This document shows, one piece after another, positions 37,017-48,202 of a stretch of DNA of 64,000 nucleotides. Under the pieces are notes generated by a model, which saw only the letters and a program-made list of their open reading frames with translations, searched no databases and was not told where the DNA came from. The stretch's first letter is position 1. Each line of letters opens with the position of its first letter. Origin of the DNA: Sandaracinaceae bacterium (GTDB lineage Bacteria; Myxococcota_A; Polyangia; Polyangiales; Houyiibacteriaceae); NCBI GenBank assembly GCA_016706685.1, contig JADJJE010000011.1, forward strand, positions 124,001-188,000, written 5' to 3'. The translations under genes were made by a program, and so were the position numbers.

Positions 37017-38456
37017 ATGCCCCCGCTGACCACCCGCGACCCCGAGACGTACGATCAGTGGGTCGAGCGCACGCGCGCCGCAGCCGATGCGGACGAAATC
37101 GAGGCCTTTCGCCGCGATTCGGCGTCGGACGTCTACGACGCTGGCCTGTTGCAGGAGCACACCACGCTGCTGCAGCGGGCCCGCGAGAAGCGGCGCGCCG
37201 CCGAGCTCACCAAGCTGCTGCAGGAGGCGCTGTATCGCCACCTGGGCGAGCTCGCCGACGCCCGCCTCTACGAACGCACGCCGCTGGGCACCAAATACGT
37301 GGTGGAGCGGTTCTACGAAGAGTGCCTGCTCGCCATCGACTACCTGTCGAATCCGGATCAGACGGGGCTCCCGCCCGACGAGACCCTGGCCCGCTTCCAG
37401 CGCGCGGCCCATGGCTTCGGGCGCTCGGCGCTCTTGCTCTCGGGCGGCGCCAGCCTCGGCTTCTTCCACATGGGCGTCATCAAGTGCCTGTTCGAGCACG
37501 ACCTCCTGCCCGACGTGCTCTCCGGGGCGTCGATGGGTGCCATGGTCGCCTGCGGCATCGCCTCGCGCACGGACGCCGAGCTGCGCGAGCTGTTCACGGA
37601 CTGGAGCCTGCTGCGCACCGACGCGCTGTCACGTAAGCCCGTGACCGACGCCCTGCGCGACAAGGCGGTCTACGACCCGGTTCGCCTGAGCGAGGTCATC
37701 AAGCACAACAACGGCGACTACACCTTCGCGCAGGCCTTCGAGCGCAGCGGGCGGGCGGTCAACGTGAGCATCTCGCCCACGCGCACCCGCCAGAAGCCGC
37801 GGGTGCTCAACCACCTGACCACGCCGGACGTCACGCTGCTGAGCGCCGCCATCGCGTCCAGCTCGGTGCCCGGAGCGTTCCCGCCCGCCACGCTCATGGA
37901 GCGTCAGCCGGACGGCCGTGACGTCCCCTACATGCCGAGCGAGCTGTGGATCGACGGGTCGTTCAAGGGCGACCTGCCCATGCGGCGCATCAGTCGCCTG
38001 CACAACGTGAACCACTTCATCGTGAGCCAGGTGAACCCCCACGTGGCCCCGGTGCGGCGGGTCACGCGTCGGCGCGGCGTCCTGCCCTTCGTGGCGGGCA
38101 TGGCGGCCAGCACCCTGCGGGTGCAGCTCACGCACCAGCTGCACATGGCGCGCAGCGTGGCCCAGCACACCCCGCTCTACCGCCCGCTCGACCTGGCTCA
38201 CTCGCTGGCCGACCAGAGCTACAGCGGTGACATCGACATCCACCCTCGGCTCCGGGCCGGAGCGCTGCTGCGCACCTTCGCCAACATCAGCCGCGCCGAG
38301 CTGGACATGCACATCCTCGAGGGCGAGCGCGCTGTGTGGCCGCTGCTGGCCCGCATCCGTGATCAGACGTGTGTGTCGCGCGCGCTGGACAAGGCGATCC
38401 GTGAGCTGGAACAGCGGCAGGCCAAGGGGAGTGTGCCGAGTCGGGGGCTGGTGTAA
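37017..38456 (+). CDS. Patatin-like phospholipase with DUF3336 (TGL3/4/5-like)
   Basis: The 479-residue protein starts at ATG 37017 (MPPLTTRDPETYDQW). Residues about 1-135 are the DUF3336 helical region found in yeast triacylglycerol lipases TGL3/4/5 and bacterial relatives (DAGLLQEHTTLLQRAREKR, LTKLLQEALYRHLGEL). The patatin domain follows: oxyanion loop LLSGGASLGFFHMGVIKCL, nucleophile GASMGAMVA (GxSxG) and catalytic Asp in WIDGSFKGD. No signal peptide is present. The expected activity is lipid acyl hydrolysis, perhaps of stored triacylglycerol or phospholipid during starvation; that role is inferred from relatives. Confidence 0.92.
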   Translation: MPPLTTRDPETYDQWVERTRAAADADEIEAFRRDSASDVYDAGLLQEHTTLLQRAREKRRAAELTKLLQEALYRHLGELADARLYERTPLGTKYVVERFYEECLLAIDYLSNPDQTGLPPDETLARFQRAAHGFGRSALLLSGGASLGFFHMGVIKCLFEHDLLPDVLSGASMGAMVACGIASRTDAELRELFTDWSLLRTDALSRKPVTDALRDKAVYDPVRLSEVIKHNNGDYTFAQAFERSGRAVNVSISPTRTRQKPRVLNHLTTPDVTLLSAAIASSSVPGAFPPATLMERQPDGRDVPYMPSELWIDGSFKGDLPMRRISRLHNVNHFIVSQVNPHVAPVRRVTRRRGVLPFVAGMAASTLRVQLTHQLHMARSVAQHTPLYRPLDLAHSLADQSYSGDIDIHPRLRAGALLRTFANISRAELDMHILEGERAVWPLLARIRDQTCVSRALDKAIRELEQRQAKGSVPSRGLV

Positions 38457-38488
38457 CGAGGGCTGCCCAGACGCTTCGATGACGTTGG

Positions 38489-38924
38489 CGTCTATCGACT
38501 CGTCACAAGTCGATGGCGACCGAGGGAAGGTCTGGGAGGTTCTTCGTGGGCTCTGGCTGTCGAGGAATCCAACATGTTTCAAGGCACTTGGGCACCCCCG
38601 GCTGAAGCCGAGGGCAGCAAACCAGGCCCGGACCACCTGAAAGTCCCCGCGAGGGGGACTAACTGGTGGAAAGGTTGGTGACCGGCCTACCAAGGTTACC
38701 CGGACCCCACAGAGGGAGGCGGCTGGAACGGCTGCGTCCGGGTCCCTTGGGTAGAGCACACCCTGCTCCCAGCCACGTAGTCCGCGCCGACAGGCGGGGA
38801 CTTTAGGACTATCCATGCGTAGTTTGCTGCCCTCGGCTTCAGCCGGGGGTGCCCCAATTCGCCTTCCCAGAAGCCGATTCGGCTTGCCGGTCACCACCCA
38901 GGACTTGTGACGAGTCGATAGACG
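38489..38924. repeat. Hairpin-ended non-coding repeat element, copy 3, with outer inverted repeats
   Basis: The core (38590-38855, 266 bp) has near-perfect inverted ends; each folds on CGGCTGAAGCCG / CGGCTTCAGCCG. It is the same family as copies 1 and 2 (shared AAGTCC, GGTAGA and CCAGCCACG-AGTCC blocks) but diverged and with its own paired changes. Outside the core, 38489-38511 and 38902-38924 are a perfect 23-bp inverted repeat (GACTTGTGACGAGTCGATAG inside), not found in the other copies. The right outer arm runs straight into a GACGTTGACG / GACGGC simple repeat. No coding potential. Confidence 0.75.
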
Positions 38925-39110
38925 TTGGCGTTGACGTGAACTTTGACGGCGACGGCGACGGCGACGACCTCTGCGCCACCGGCACTACCAAACACACGTG
39001 GACGATATGGAACGCGGCCGCGCCCCATGAGTGAAGGTGCTTCCGTCGCCGTCGCCGTCGCCGTCAAGGACAACGCTCACGTCAACGGCATCGTCGACGT
39101 GGCCGTGGTC
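38925..39110. repeat. Inverted GACGGC/GCCGTC simple repeats
   Basis: GACGGCGACGGCGACGGCGA at 38946 onward is mirrored by CCGTCGCCGTCGCCGTCGCC near 39044 onward. The arms extend with related GTTGACGTGA / TCACGTCAAC words, so a stem of roughly 45 bases could form around a loop of about 75. Frames through it read as Asp-Gly or Val-Ala repeats and are not credible genes. It lies between copy 3 and the sucD terminator; 38457-39176 holds no gene. Confidence 0.6.
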
Positions 39111-39134
39111 GCTAGCTATGGACGGAATGCGAGA

Positions 39135-39161
39135 GCCCCCGAGAGTGGCGCTCTCGGGGGC
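39135..39161 (-). terminator. Hairpin after sucD
   Basis: A perfect 11-bp stem (GCCCCCGAGAG / CTCTCGGGGGC) with a 5-base loop starts 15 bases after the sucD stop. No U-run follows, so it may be a weak or factor-assisted terminator or an mRNA 3' stabiliser. Confidence 0.65.
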
Positions 39162-39176
39162 CCTTGCATTCCTGCC

Positions 39177-40049
<873 letters not shown>

Positions 40050-40052
40050 CGT

Positions 40053-41234
40053 TCAAACGCCCTTTGCCAGCTCGACGATCTTCTTTGCGCCCTCCGCCAT
40101 GGTGTCGGCGGCGACGATCTGAAGACCCGAGTTATTGAGGATTTCCTTGCCCTGCTCCACGTTGGTGCCGGCCAGGCGCACCACGAGCGGCACCTTGAGG
40201 CCCAGCTCCTTGCTGGCCGCGACCACGCCGTTGGCGATGACGTCGCAGCGCATGATGCCGCCGAAGATGTTGACGAAGATGCCCTGCACGCTGGGCGACT
40301 GCAGGATGATCTTGAACGCCTTGGTGACCGACTCCTGGCTGGCGCCGCCGCCCACGTCGAGGAAGTTGGCCGGCTCGCCGCCGAAGTGCTTGATGGTGTC
40401 CATGGTGGACATGGCCAAGCCCGCGCCGTTGACCAAGCAGCCGATGTTGCCGTCGAGCTGGATGTAGCTGAGGCCGGCCTCAGCCGCCTCGGTCTCCGTG
40501 GCCGCCTCCTCCGAGAGGTCGCGAACGGAGTCCCAGTACGCCTCGTGGCGGAACCCGGCGTTGCCGTCGAAGTTCACCTTGGCGTCGAGCGCGAGCACCT
40601 GCTCGTCCTTCGTGAGGATGAGCGGGTTGATCTCGGCGATGGAGCAGTCCTCTGCGATGAAGCACTTCGCGAGGTTGGTCATCAGGACGTGGAAGTTCTT
40701 CTGCTCGCCCTTGGTGAGGCCGAGAGCGAACGCCAACTTGCGGACATGGTGGTCCTGGAGCCCGGCGTCGGCGTGGAAGTACACCATGTGGATCTTCTCG
40801 GGGGTGTTGTGGGCCACCTCCTCGATGTCCATGCCGCCCTCGGTGGAGGCCATGATTGCGATCTTCTTGGTCTCGCGGTCCACCACGAGCGCCAGGTACA
40901 GCTCGCTCTTGATGGCGAGGCCCTGCTCGACGAGCAGGCGCTGGACCTTCTTGCCCTCGGGGCCGGTCTGCGGGGTGACGAGCACCTTGCCGAAGATGTC
41001 GTGGGCCGCGGCCGTGGCTGCTTCGATGCCCTTGCAGACCTTGACGCCGCCGGCCTTACCGCGGCCGCCAGCGTGGATCTGGGCCTTGACGACGACGAAC
41101 TCGTTGCCGGTGTCCGCGATCAACTTCTTGGCGGCCGCAACGGCCTCCTCCGGCGACATGCAGGGGATGCCCTGCGGCACCGGGATGCCGTACTTTCGGT
41201 ACAGCTCCTTCGCCTGATACTCGTGAATGTTCAT
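40053..41234 (-). CDS. sucC: Succinyl-CoA ligase, ADP/GDP-forming, beta subunit
   Basis: The 393-residue subunit begins MNIHEYQAKELYRKYGIPVPQG, the standard opening. The ATP-grasp domain includes KAQIHAGGRGKAGGVKVC, and the C-terminal ligase part has GNIGCLVNGAGLAMSTMDTIKHFGGEPANFLDVGGGA, the signature of the family. It binds nucleotide and succinate. It is the first gene of a two-gene operon; no ribosome-binding site of standard strength is seen before it. Direct repeats that might be regulatory lie about 170-230 bp upstream. Confidence 0.97.
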   Translation of the reverse strand: MNIHEYQAKELYRKYGIPVPQGIPCMSPEEAVAAAKKLIADTGNEFVVVKAQIHAGGRGKAGGVKVCKGIEAATAAAHDIFGKVLVTPQTGPEGKKVQRLLVEQGLAIKSELYLALVVDRETKKIAIMASTEGGMDIEEVAHNTPEKIHMVYFHADAGLQDHHVRKLAFALGLTKGEQKNFHVLMTNLAKCFIAEDCSIAEINPLILTKDEQVLALDAKVNFDGNAGFRHEAYWDSVRDLSEEAATETEAAEAGLSYIQLDGNIGCLVNGAGLAMSTMDTIKHFGGEPANFLDVGGGASQESVTKAFKIILQSPSVQGIFVNIFGGIMRCDVIANGVVAASKELGLKVPLVVRLAGTNVEQGKEILNNSGLQIVAADTMAEGAKKIVELAKGV

Positions 41235-41750
41235 TCGCTCTGACTTTCAGTTGGCCCGGGGGGCGTCGAAATCGTTGGCTGGGCAGCCGGTCGGCTCCCG
41301 CACGATGAAACATGTTCTAGGTCCGCGCCAGCGCGGGCGCGCGAGCATATCACCGTTTCTGGAAGTTGATCGGCGGATGACCCCACTTCGGCGGGGGGAG
41401 CGCAAGAATGACGCGGCGCGAGAATGACGCAGTGCGCAATCGCTTGCGCGTCAAATGCGCAATCCGCTGTGCACTTTTGTAAGCGATTTACCTACCTGCG
41501 CAGCCCTTGCGCCGGGCTCGAGCCCCCCTGGGTGTGTCCCGGGCGTCACAGTCGGCCTCCCAGCGCCCCCGCGAAATCACGGGGTTTTCCGGACCCTGGT
41601 GAGCGATAGGCCTGCCGGTGTGCAGCCGGAAACATATCGAATTACTCGTGAATTTCGTGTGTCACACCAAGACAGCGCAAACTGTCACGGTTGTGTAAAC
41701 ATTCGTAATCGCAATGCTAATCCGTGTATCACGCAACGCGAGGCGCGAAG
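41235..41750. other. Intergenic region between sucC and the small sigma-54 gene
   Basis: This 516-base gap has no credible gene. Direct repeats are AGAATGACGC at 41405-41414 and 41421-41430 (16-base period) and TGCGCAATC at 41433-41441 and 41456-41464 (23-base period); they may serve sucC on the minus strand. The last 120 bases are unusually AT-rich for this chromosome and contain the inverted repeat GACAG/CTGTC (41671-41686), a possible activator site for the promoter at 41751. Confidence 0.5.
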
Positions 41751-41767
41751 TTGGCACGGCACATGCT
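41751..41767 (+). promoter_or_regulatory. Sigma-54 promoter of the 81-residue peptide gene
   Basis: TTGGCACGGCACATGCT has GG (41753-41754) and GC (41765-41766) with the obligatory 10-base spacing. It continues TTAGCG, and 19 of 23 positions match the promoter in front of rtcB (45056 onward). The transcription start would be about 40 bases before the ATG. Confidence 0.75.
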
Positions 41768-41819
41768 TTAGCGTCGGGTGCGGCACACTTTCGCCGCCAC
41801 CAATCGGAGGGCCCGAAAA

Positions 41820-42065
41820 ATGACCCACACGATGTACCTCAATCACTACGGCATCCCCAATCGCAGCTTCATCGACATCGCCACCCGCGTGGTCCCCGAC
41901 AACGCCGTCGGCTCCTGGACCCGCGAGCCCGCCCATGTGGAGACCCCGAAGCAGCCCTTCCCCGCGGACGACGCGTGGCGCCGAGCCGAAAAGCAGGACT
42001 TGCTCGCCACCGCTGCGTTCACCCTCACCCTCTTCGCCAGCGCCGCCCTCGCGGTACTGATCTAA
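41820..42065 (+). CDS. 81-residue membrane peptide, putative Rtc regulon member
   Basis: ATG 41820 follows a GGAGG at a spacing of 9. The peptide opens MTHTMYLNHYGIPNRSFIDI, has a polar middle (WTREPAHVETPKQPFPADDAW) and ends with one hydrophobic helix (LLATAAFTLTLFASAALAVLI) that runs to the last residue, like a tail-anchored protein. It has its own sigma-54 promoter and terminator and is convergent with rtcR. I recognise no family. The promoter likeness to that of rtcB suggests induction by RtcR when RNA is damaged; the function would then be linked to RNA repair or the accompanying membrane stress. Expression is well supported by the flanking signals; function is not. Confidence 0.7.
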   Translation: MTHTMYLNHYGIPNRSFIDIATRVVPDNAVGSWTREPAHVETPKQPFPADDAWRRAEKQDLLATAAFTLTLFASAALAVLI

Positions 42066-42120
42066 GGGAAGCGCGCGGCCGGCGCCATCCATCCCCCGGT
42101 CGCTCCGCTGACCCCCTGTT

Positions 42121-42160
42121 CCCCGCTTCGGCTTCACCGCCGGGGCGGGGTTCGCTCTTT

Positions 42161-42161
<1 letters not shown>
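42121..42161 (+). terminator. Intrinsic terminator of the 81-residue peptide gene
   Basis: A 12-bp stem (CCCCGCTTCGGC with GCCGGGGCGGGG, two G-U pairs) and a 6-base loop are followed by TTCGCTCTTTT. It starts 56 bases after the stop codon and ends at the rtcR stop, between the two convergent genes. Confidence 0.75.
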
Positions 42162-43768
<1,607 letters not shown>

Positions 43769-43784
43769 GGATAGGAGCCTATCC
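43769..43784 (-). promoter_or_regulatory. Palindrome directly before the rtcR start codon
   Basis: GGATAGGAGCCTATCC is a 7+7 bp inverted repeat with a 2-base centre, ending one base before the ATG. It could be an autoregulatory operator or an RNA hairpin that hides the start. No Shine-Dalgarno is visible. Confidence 0.5.
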
Positions 43785-43816
43785 GAGCGGATTGCGTGAT
43801 GGCCAGCGTGCTGGGC

Positions 43817-44875
43817 TCATGGAGCCGGCACGAGCGCGCCGCGCACGATGCGCAGGCGCCGGCCGTTGACCACCAGGACGCTGCCATCCACCGTGGTGGG
43901 GGCCTCCGTGGCGTCACGCAGCTCGGGGGCGTCGTGGGGCCACGCGGCCATGCTTCCGGCGTCGACCCCGGCGGGGATCAGCGCCAGGAGCAGCTCGCCG
44001 CGCGCGCCGAAGAAGTAGCGCGTCTCGGAGTCGTCGAAGCAGCGGCAGTCCTCTCCATCTTCGCAGTCGTCGCAGGCGTAGCTCACGCGCGACTGCGTAC
44101 TCACCTCGAGGACACGCACACGCCCCACGTCGTGGTAGCGCACTAGCCCAAGCTGTTCTTCTTCGCCCGCGAGCGGGCAGTCGAACGCGATGGTCCGGGA
44201 GGCACCGCTGACGATGATGACCAAGATGTGGTCTTCTTCGAATACCTCGGTGTTGGGGTCGGGGCGCCGCAAGCCGTAGCGCCCCGTGGTGTCGGGGATC
44301 TCCCTCGTGGCCATCTGCTCGCAGTACGGCGCGGCGCGGCGCGCGGCGGTGACGCAGCGCCGCAGCACCGCGTTGTCCTCGAAGCGCAGCAGCGCCTCCG
44401 ACGAGAAGCGCGAGGGGAGCGCGGCGCAGCCGTTGGCGGTCACCAGGCGGGCGCCCACATCCACCAGACGCTGCTCCACGATGCGGCGGCGCGTGGCGTT
44501 CGGGGTGGCGAGCGCCTGCGACAGGAGGCGGTAGGCGGCGCGGAGATCACCGCGGTCTTCGTAGATGCGGGCGCGGTTGAAGCGGCACGCCGAGAGGGTG
44601 CCGCGGGCTTCGTCATCGTCGGGCGGCGGTGCCATGTGGGCAGCCTCGAGCAGGGCATCGAGGCGGCGAGCGGCGTCGTCCACCAGGCCGGCGCGGCGCT
44701 CGGCCTCGGCCAGTGAGCAGCCGTTGGAGAGTGTTGGCTGTGCTGCGTATGCGGCCGCCAGGCGCACGCGCGCGGCCTCCTCTTCGGTCTGGGCCTGGGC
44801 ATGGGCTGGGCCAGCGCCCGAGAGGGAGAGCGCGGTGAACAGCACGGCGAGAGCAGCCGAGGCGGTCAGACGCAT
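43817..44875 (-). CDS. Exported hypothetical protein with helical repeats
   Basis: The 352 residues start with a signal peptide (LTASAALAVLFTALSLSGAGPAHAQ). An N-terminal half of helical, TPR-like segments (AGLVDDAARRLDALLEAAH, RARIYEDRGDLRAAYRLLSQAL) is followed by a beta-rich half with a Cys-rich acidic loop, CDDCEDGEDCRCFDD, that might bind a metal. It ends VDGSVLVVNGRRLRIVRGALVPAP. No family is recognised. It lies between rtcR and rtcB on the rtcR strand with its start facing the rtcB promoter; there is no evidence that it belongs to the Rtc system. Confidence 0.7.
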   Translation of the reverse strand: MRLTASAALAVLFTALSLSGAGPAHAQAQTEEEAARVRLAAAYAAQPTLSNGCSLAEAERRAGLVDDAARRLDALLEAAHMAPPPDDDEARGTLSACRFNRARIYEDRGDLRAAYRLLSQALATPNATRRRIVEQRLVDVGARLVTANGCAALPSRFSSEALLRFEDNAVLRRCVTAARRAAPYCEQMATREIPDTTGRYGLRRPDPNTEVFEEDHILVIIVSGASRTIAFDCPLAGEEEQLGLVRYHDVGRVRVLEVSTQSRVSYACDDCEDGEDCRCFDDSETRYFFGARGELLLALIPAGVDAGSMAAWPHDAPELRDATEAPTTVDGSVLVVNGRRLRIVRGALVPAP

Positions 44876-45055
44876 GGCCGACTATATCGTGGGTGGGTGC
44901 GGCGGTGGCTCATGCGTCGTTGGTGTCCGGTGCGGGCAAAACGATCCACGCCCGCGCCGGATTCATCCGTCGCGATGCGAATAGAGATTTATCTCCTGAT
45001 ATCGTCGCAGACGAAGGGACTTGACGAATTAGGTGCGATTACCGAGGAATCGCAG

Positions 45056-45073
45056 CTGGCACGGCGCCTGCTC
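45056..45073 (+). promoter_or_regulatory. Sigma-54 promoter of rtcBA
   Basis: CTGGCACGGCGCCTGCTC has GG (45058-45059) and GC (45070-45071) with 10 bases between. It is 34 bp before the rtcB ATG and continues TAGCG like the promoter at 41751. GAGATTTATCTC (44984-44995), about 63 bp upstream, is a palindrome that might bind RtcR. Confidence 0.8.
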
Positions 45074-45106
45074 TAGCGGTCGGCATCCTCCAACCGAGAG
45101 TCGACC

Positions 45107-46339
<1,233 letters not shown>

Positions 46340-46341
46340 TC

Positions 46342-47370
46342 ATGAGCGAGCTTCACATCGACGGCAGTGAGGGCGAGGGCGGGGGTCAGATCCTCCGCAC
46401 CTCGCTCGCGCTCGCGGCCATCACCGGCCAGAGCGTGCGCTTCAGCAACGTGCGCGCGGGGCGCAGCAAGCCCGGGCTCTTGCGTCAGCACCTCACGGCG
46501 CTGCGCGCAGCGGCCGAGGTGTGTGGCGCGCGCGTGGACGGCGACGAGCTCGGCAGCCAGACGCTGCGCTTCACCCCGGGGGCCATCCGCGGGGGCACGT
46601 ACCACTTCGCTGTGGGGACGGCGGGCAGCGCGTGCCTGGTGTGCCAGACGGTGCTGCCCATGTTGTTGCTTGCAGATGCACCGAGCGAGGTGGTGTTCGA
46701 GGGCGGCACCCACGCCATGAGCGCGCCCTCCTATGACTTCTTCGCGCGCGTGTTCGTGCCGCTGCTGCAGCGCATGGGCGCGCAGGTGGAGGTGCGCCTC
46801 GACCGCCATGGGTTCTACCCGGCGGGCGGTGGCCGCTTCGTGCTGCGCGTCTCCCCCGTGGAAGCGTGGACGCCCATCTCGCTGGTGGACGACGGGCCGC
46901 TGCGGGTGACCGAGGTGCGCGCGCTGGTGGCCAACCTGCCCTTCACCATCGCGGAGCGCGAGCTCGCGACCATGGGCGACGCGCTCGACGTCCCCGTGGA
47001 GCAGCGTCGCGGCATGGGGGTGAAGTCCCCTGGGCCCGGCAACGTGGTCATGATCGAGCTGGCGTCGGACACCGCGCGCGAGCTGGTGACCGCGTTCGGG
47101 CGGCGTGAGCTCTCGTCGGAGGCGGTGGCTAGCCAGGCCGTGGCCGAAGCGCGCGCGCTGCTCGGAGCGGGCGTGCCCGTGGGTCCGCACCTGGCGGACC
47201 AGCTGCTGCTGCCCATGGCCCTGGCTGGAGGTGGAGCGCTGCGCACCGTGCCCCTCACGCTGCACAGCCGCACCAACCTGGATGTCATCCAGCGCTTCTT
47301 GCCGCTGCGCGTGACCACCGAGGTGGCGCCGGACACGGGCGTCACCACCCTGACGCTGACTGCGCCCTGA
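46342..47370 (+). CDS. rtcA: RNA 3'-terminal phosphate cyclase
   Basis: RtcA converts RNA 3'-phosphates to 2',3'-cyclic phosphates with ATP, a substrate form that RtcB can rejoin. From ATG 46342 it has 342 residues, the usual length. The opening DGSEGEGGGQILRTSLALA, the PSYDFF and FYPAGGGRF blocks, and the adenylylated His283 in VGPHLADQLLLPMALA are all diagnostic. It starts 2 bp after the rtcB stop, so translation is coupled and both are under the same sigma-54 promoter. Confidence 0.96.
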   Translation: MSELHIDGSEGEGGGQILRTSLALAAITGQSVRFSNVRAGRSKPGLLRQHLTALRAAAEVCGARVDGDELGSQTLRFTPGAIRGGTYHFAVGTAGSACLVCQTVLPMLLLADAPSEVVFEGGTHAMSAPSYDFFARVFVPLLQRMGAQVEVRLDRHGFYPAGGGRFVLRVSPVEAWTPISLVDDGPLRVTEVRALVANLPFTIAERELATMGDALDVPVEQRRGMGVKSPGPGNVVMIELASDTARELVTAFGRRELSSEAVASQAVAEARALLGAGVPVGPHLADQLLLPMALAGGGALRTVPLTLHSRTNLDVIQRFLPLRVTTEVAPDTGVTTLTLTAP

Positions 47371-47500
47371 CGAGCGTTGCCGTCCGTGCACCGGCCCGGC
47401 ACCGCTGGCGCGCCCCCACCGGCCGTGCCAGCTTCGCGCATCATCCATCGCGCACGCGGGCAGGAGCGCCCGTGGGCTCGAACGGCAAGGAGGAGTCGTC

Positions 47501-48034
47501 ATGAGTCCGGGACGATGGGAGCGGGGATCCCGCAGCGTGCTGAAGGTTGTCGTCCTGGGCGAGCTGCTCGCAGCCCTCATGATGTGCAGTCCTGCGCTGG
47601 CCCAGGGCGGCGTGGCGGACGACCCGACGAGTGACGACGCCCGTGGGCCGGACCGGGCGAACGAACGGCTTCGGTCTGCGGGGAGCCTCGGCCCCCGAAC
47701 TCGGCGAGCGCTGAACCTCGAGACGGCGGGCTGGATCATCGCGACGGTCAGCGCGCCCGCCCTTGCGTTCGTTGCCTCCGACGACTTCTGTCGGGAGCGG
47801 CTCGCCGCGCTTCCCGCGGTCTCCTTTGGGCTGGGGATCTCGATGGGGATCGCTGGGAGCGTGCTGCGAGCACGGAGAACGGAGGGTGTCCCACGGATGC
47901 GCTTTCTCGAGCGTCAGCGGCTCTTCCGCTCCCCTGGTCTTCGCGCCTTGGGACTAGCTGGGCTGGTCCTGGGGACGCTCGCCGCGAGCTTCGTCCCCAC
48001 CGTGGTCTACACCGCGTTCTCCTGTCGGGCCTAG
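47501..48034 (+). CDS. Small membrane protein, unknown function
   Basis: ATG 47501 is preceded by AAGGAGG with 8-base spacing, a strong ribosome site. The 177 residues begin with a signal-like helix (VLKVVVLGELLAALMMCSPALAQ), then an acidic-basic linker, and two or three further hydrophobic segments (TAGWIIATVSAPALAFVAS, AVSFGLGISMGIAGSVL, LGLAGLVLGTLAASFVPTVVY). No family is recognised. It lies 130 bp after rtcA on the same strand but likely has its own promoter. Confidence 0.65.
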   Translation: MSPGRWERGSRSVLKVVVLGELLAALMMCSPALAQGGVADDPTSDDARGPDRANERLRSAGSLGPRTRRALNLETAGWIIATVSAPALAFVASDDFCRERLAALPAVSFGLGISMGIAGSVLRARRTEGVPRMRFLERQRLFRSPGLRALGLAGLVLGTLAASFVPTVVYTAFSCRA

Positions 48035-48150
48035 CGCGGAGGCACATGCGTCGCGCCGGGTGTGCGCGCCGATGACATGGCGCGCAAGGCACGGTGCGGG
48101 CGGGGACCGACACGCGACCGAACGGCGCCGAACGCCGCGAAATCCACGCA

Positions 48151-48166
48151 TGGCACGAGCGTTGCT
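48151..48166 (+). promoter_or_regulatory. Consensus sigma-54 promoter
   Basis: TGGCACGAGCGTTGCT matches the sigma-54 consensus TGGCACGnnnnTTGCW at every fixed position, GG-GC spacing 10. It lies 36 bases before the lipoprotein start at 48203. It lacks the TTAGCG/CTAGCG tail shared by the two rtc-locus promoters, so another activator may use it. Confidence 0.8.
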
Positions 48167-48202
48167 CTTGGGCGCCGCGTTGGTTTCTCGAACGGAGGCT
48201 CC

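Noticed and set aside
41424..41609. Short open frame of 61 codons between sucC and the sigma-54 peptide gene
   Set aside because: No ribosome site, codon use unlike neighbours, and it crosses direct repeats and AT-rich promoter sequence.
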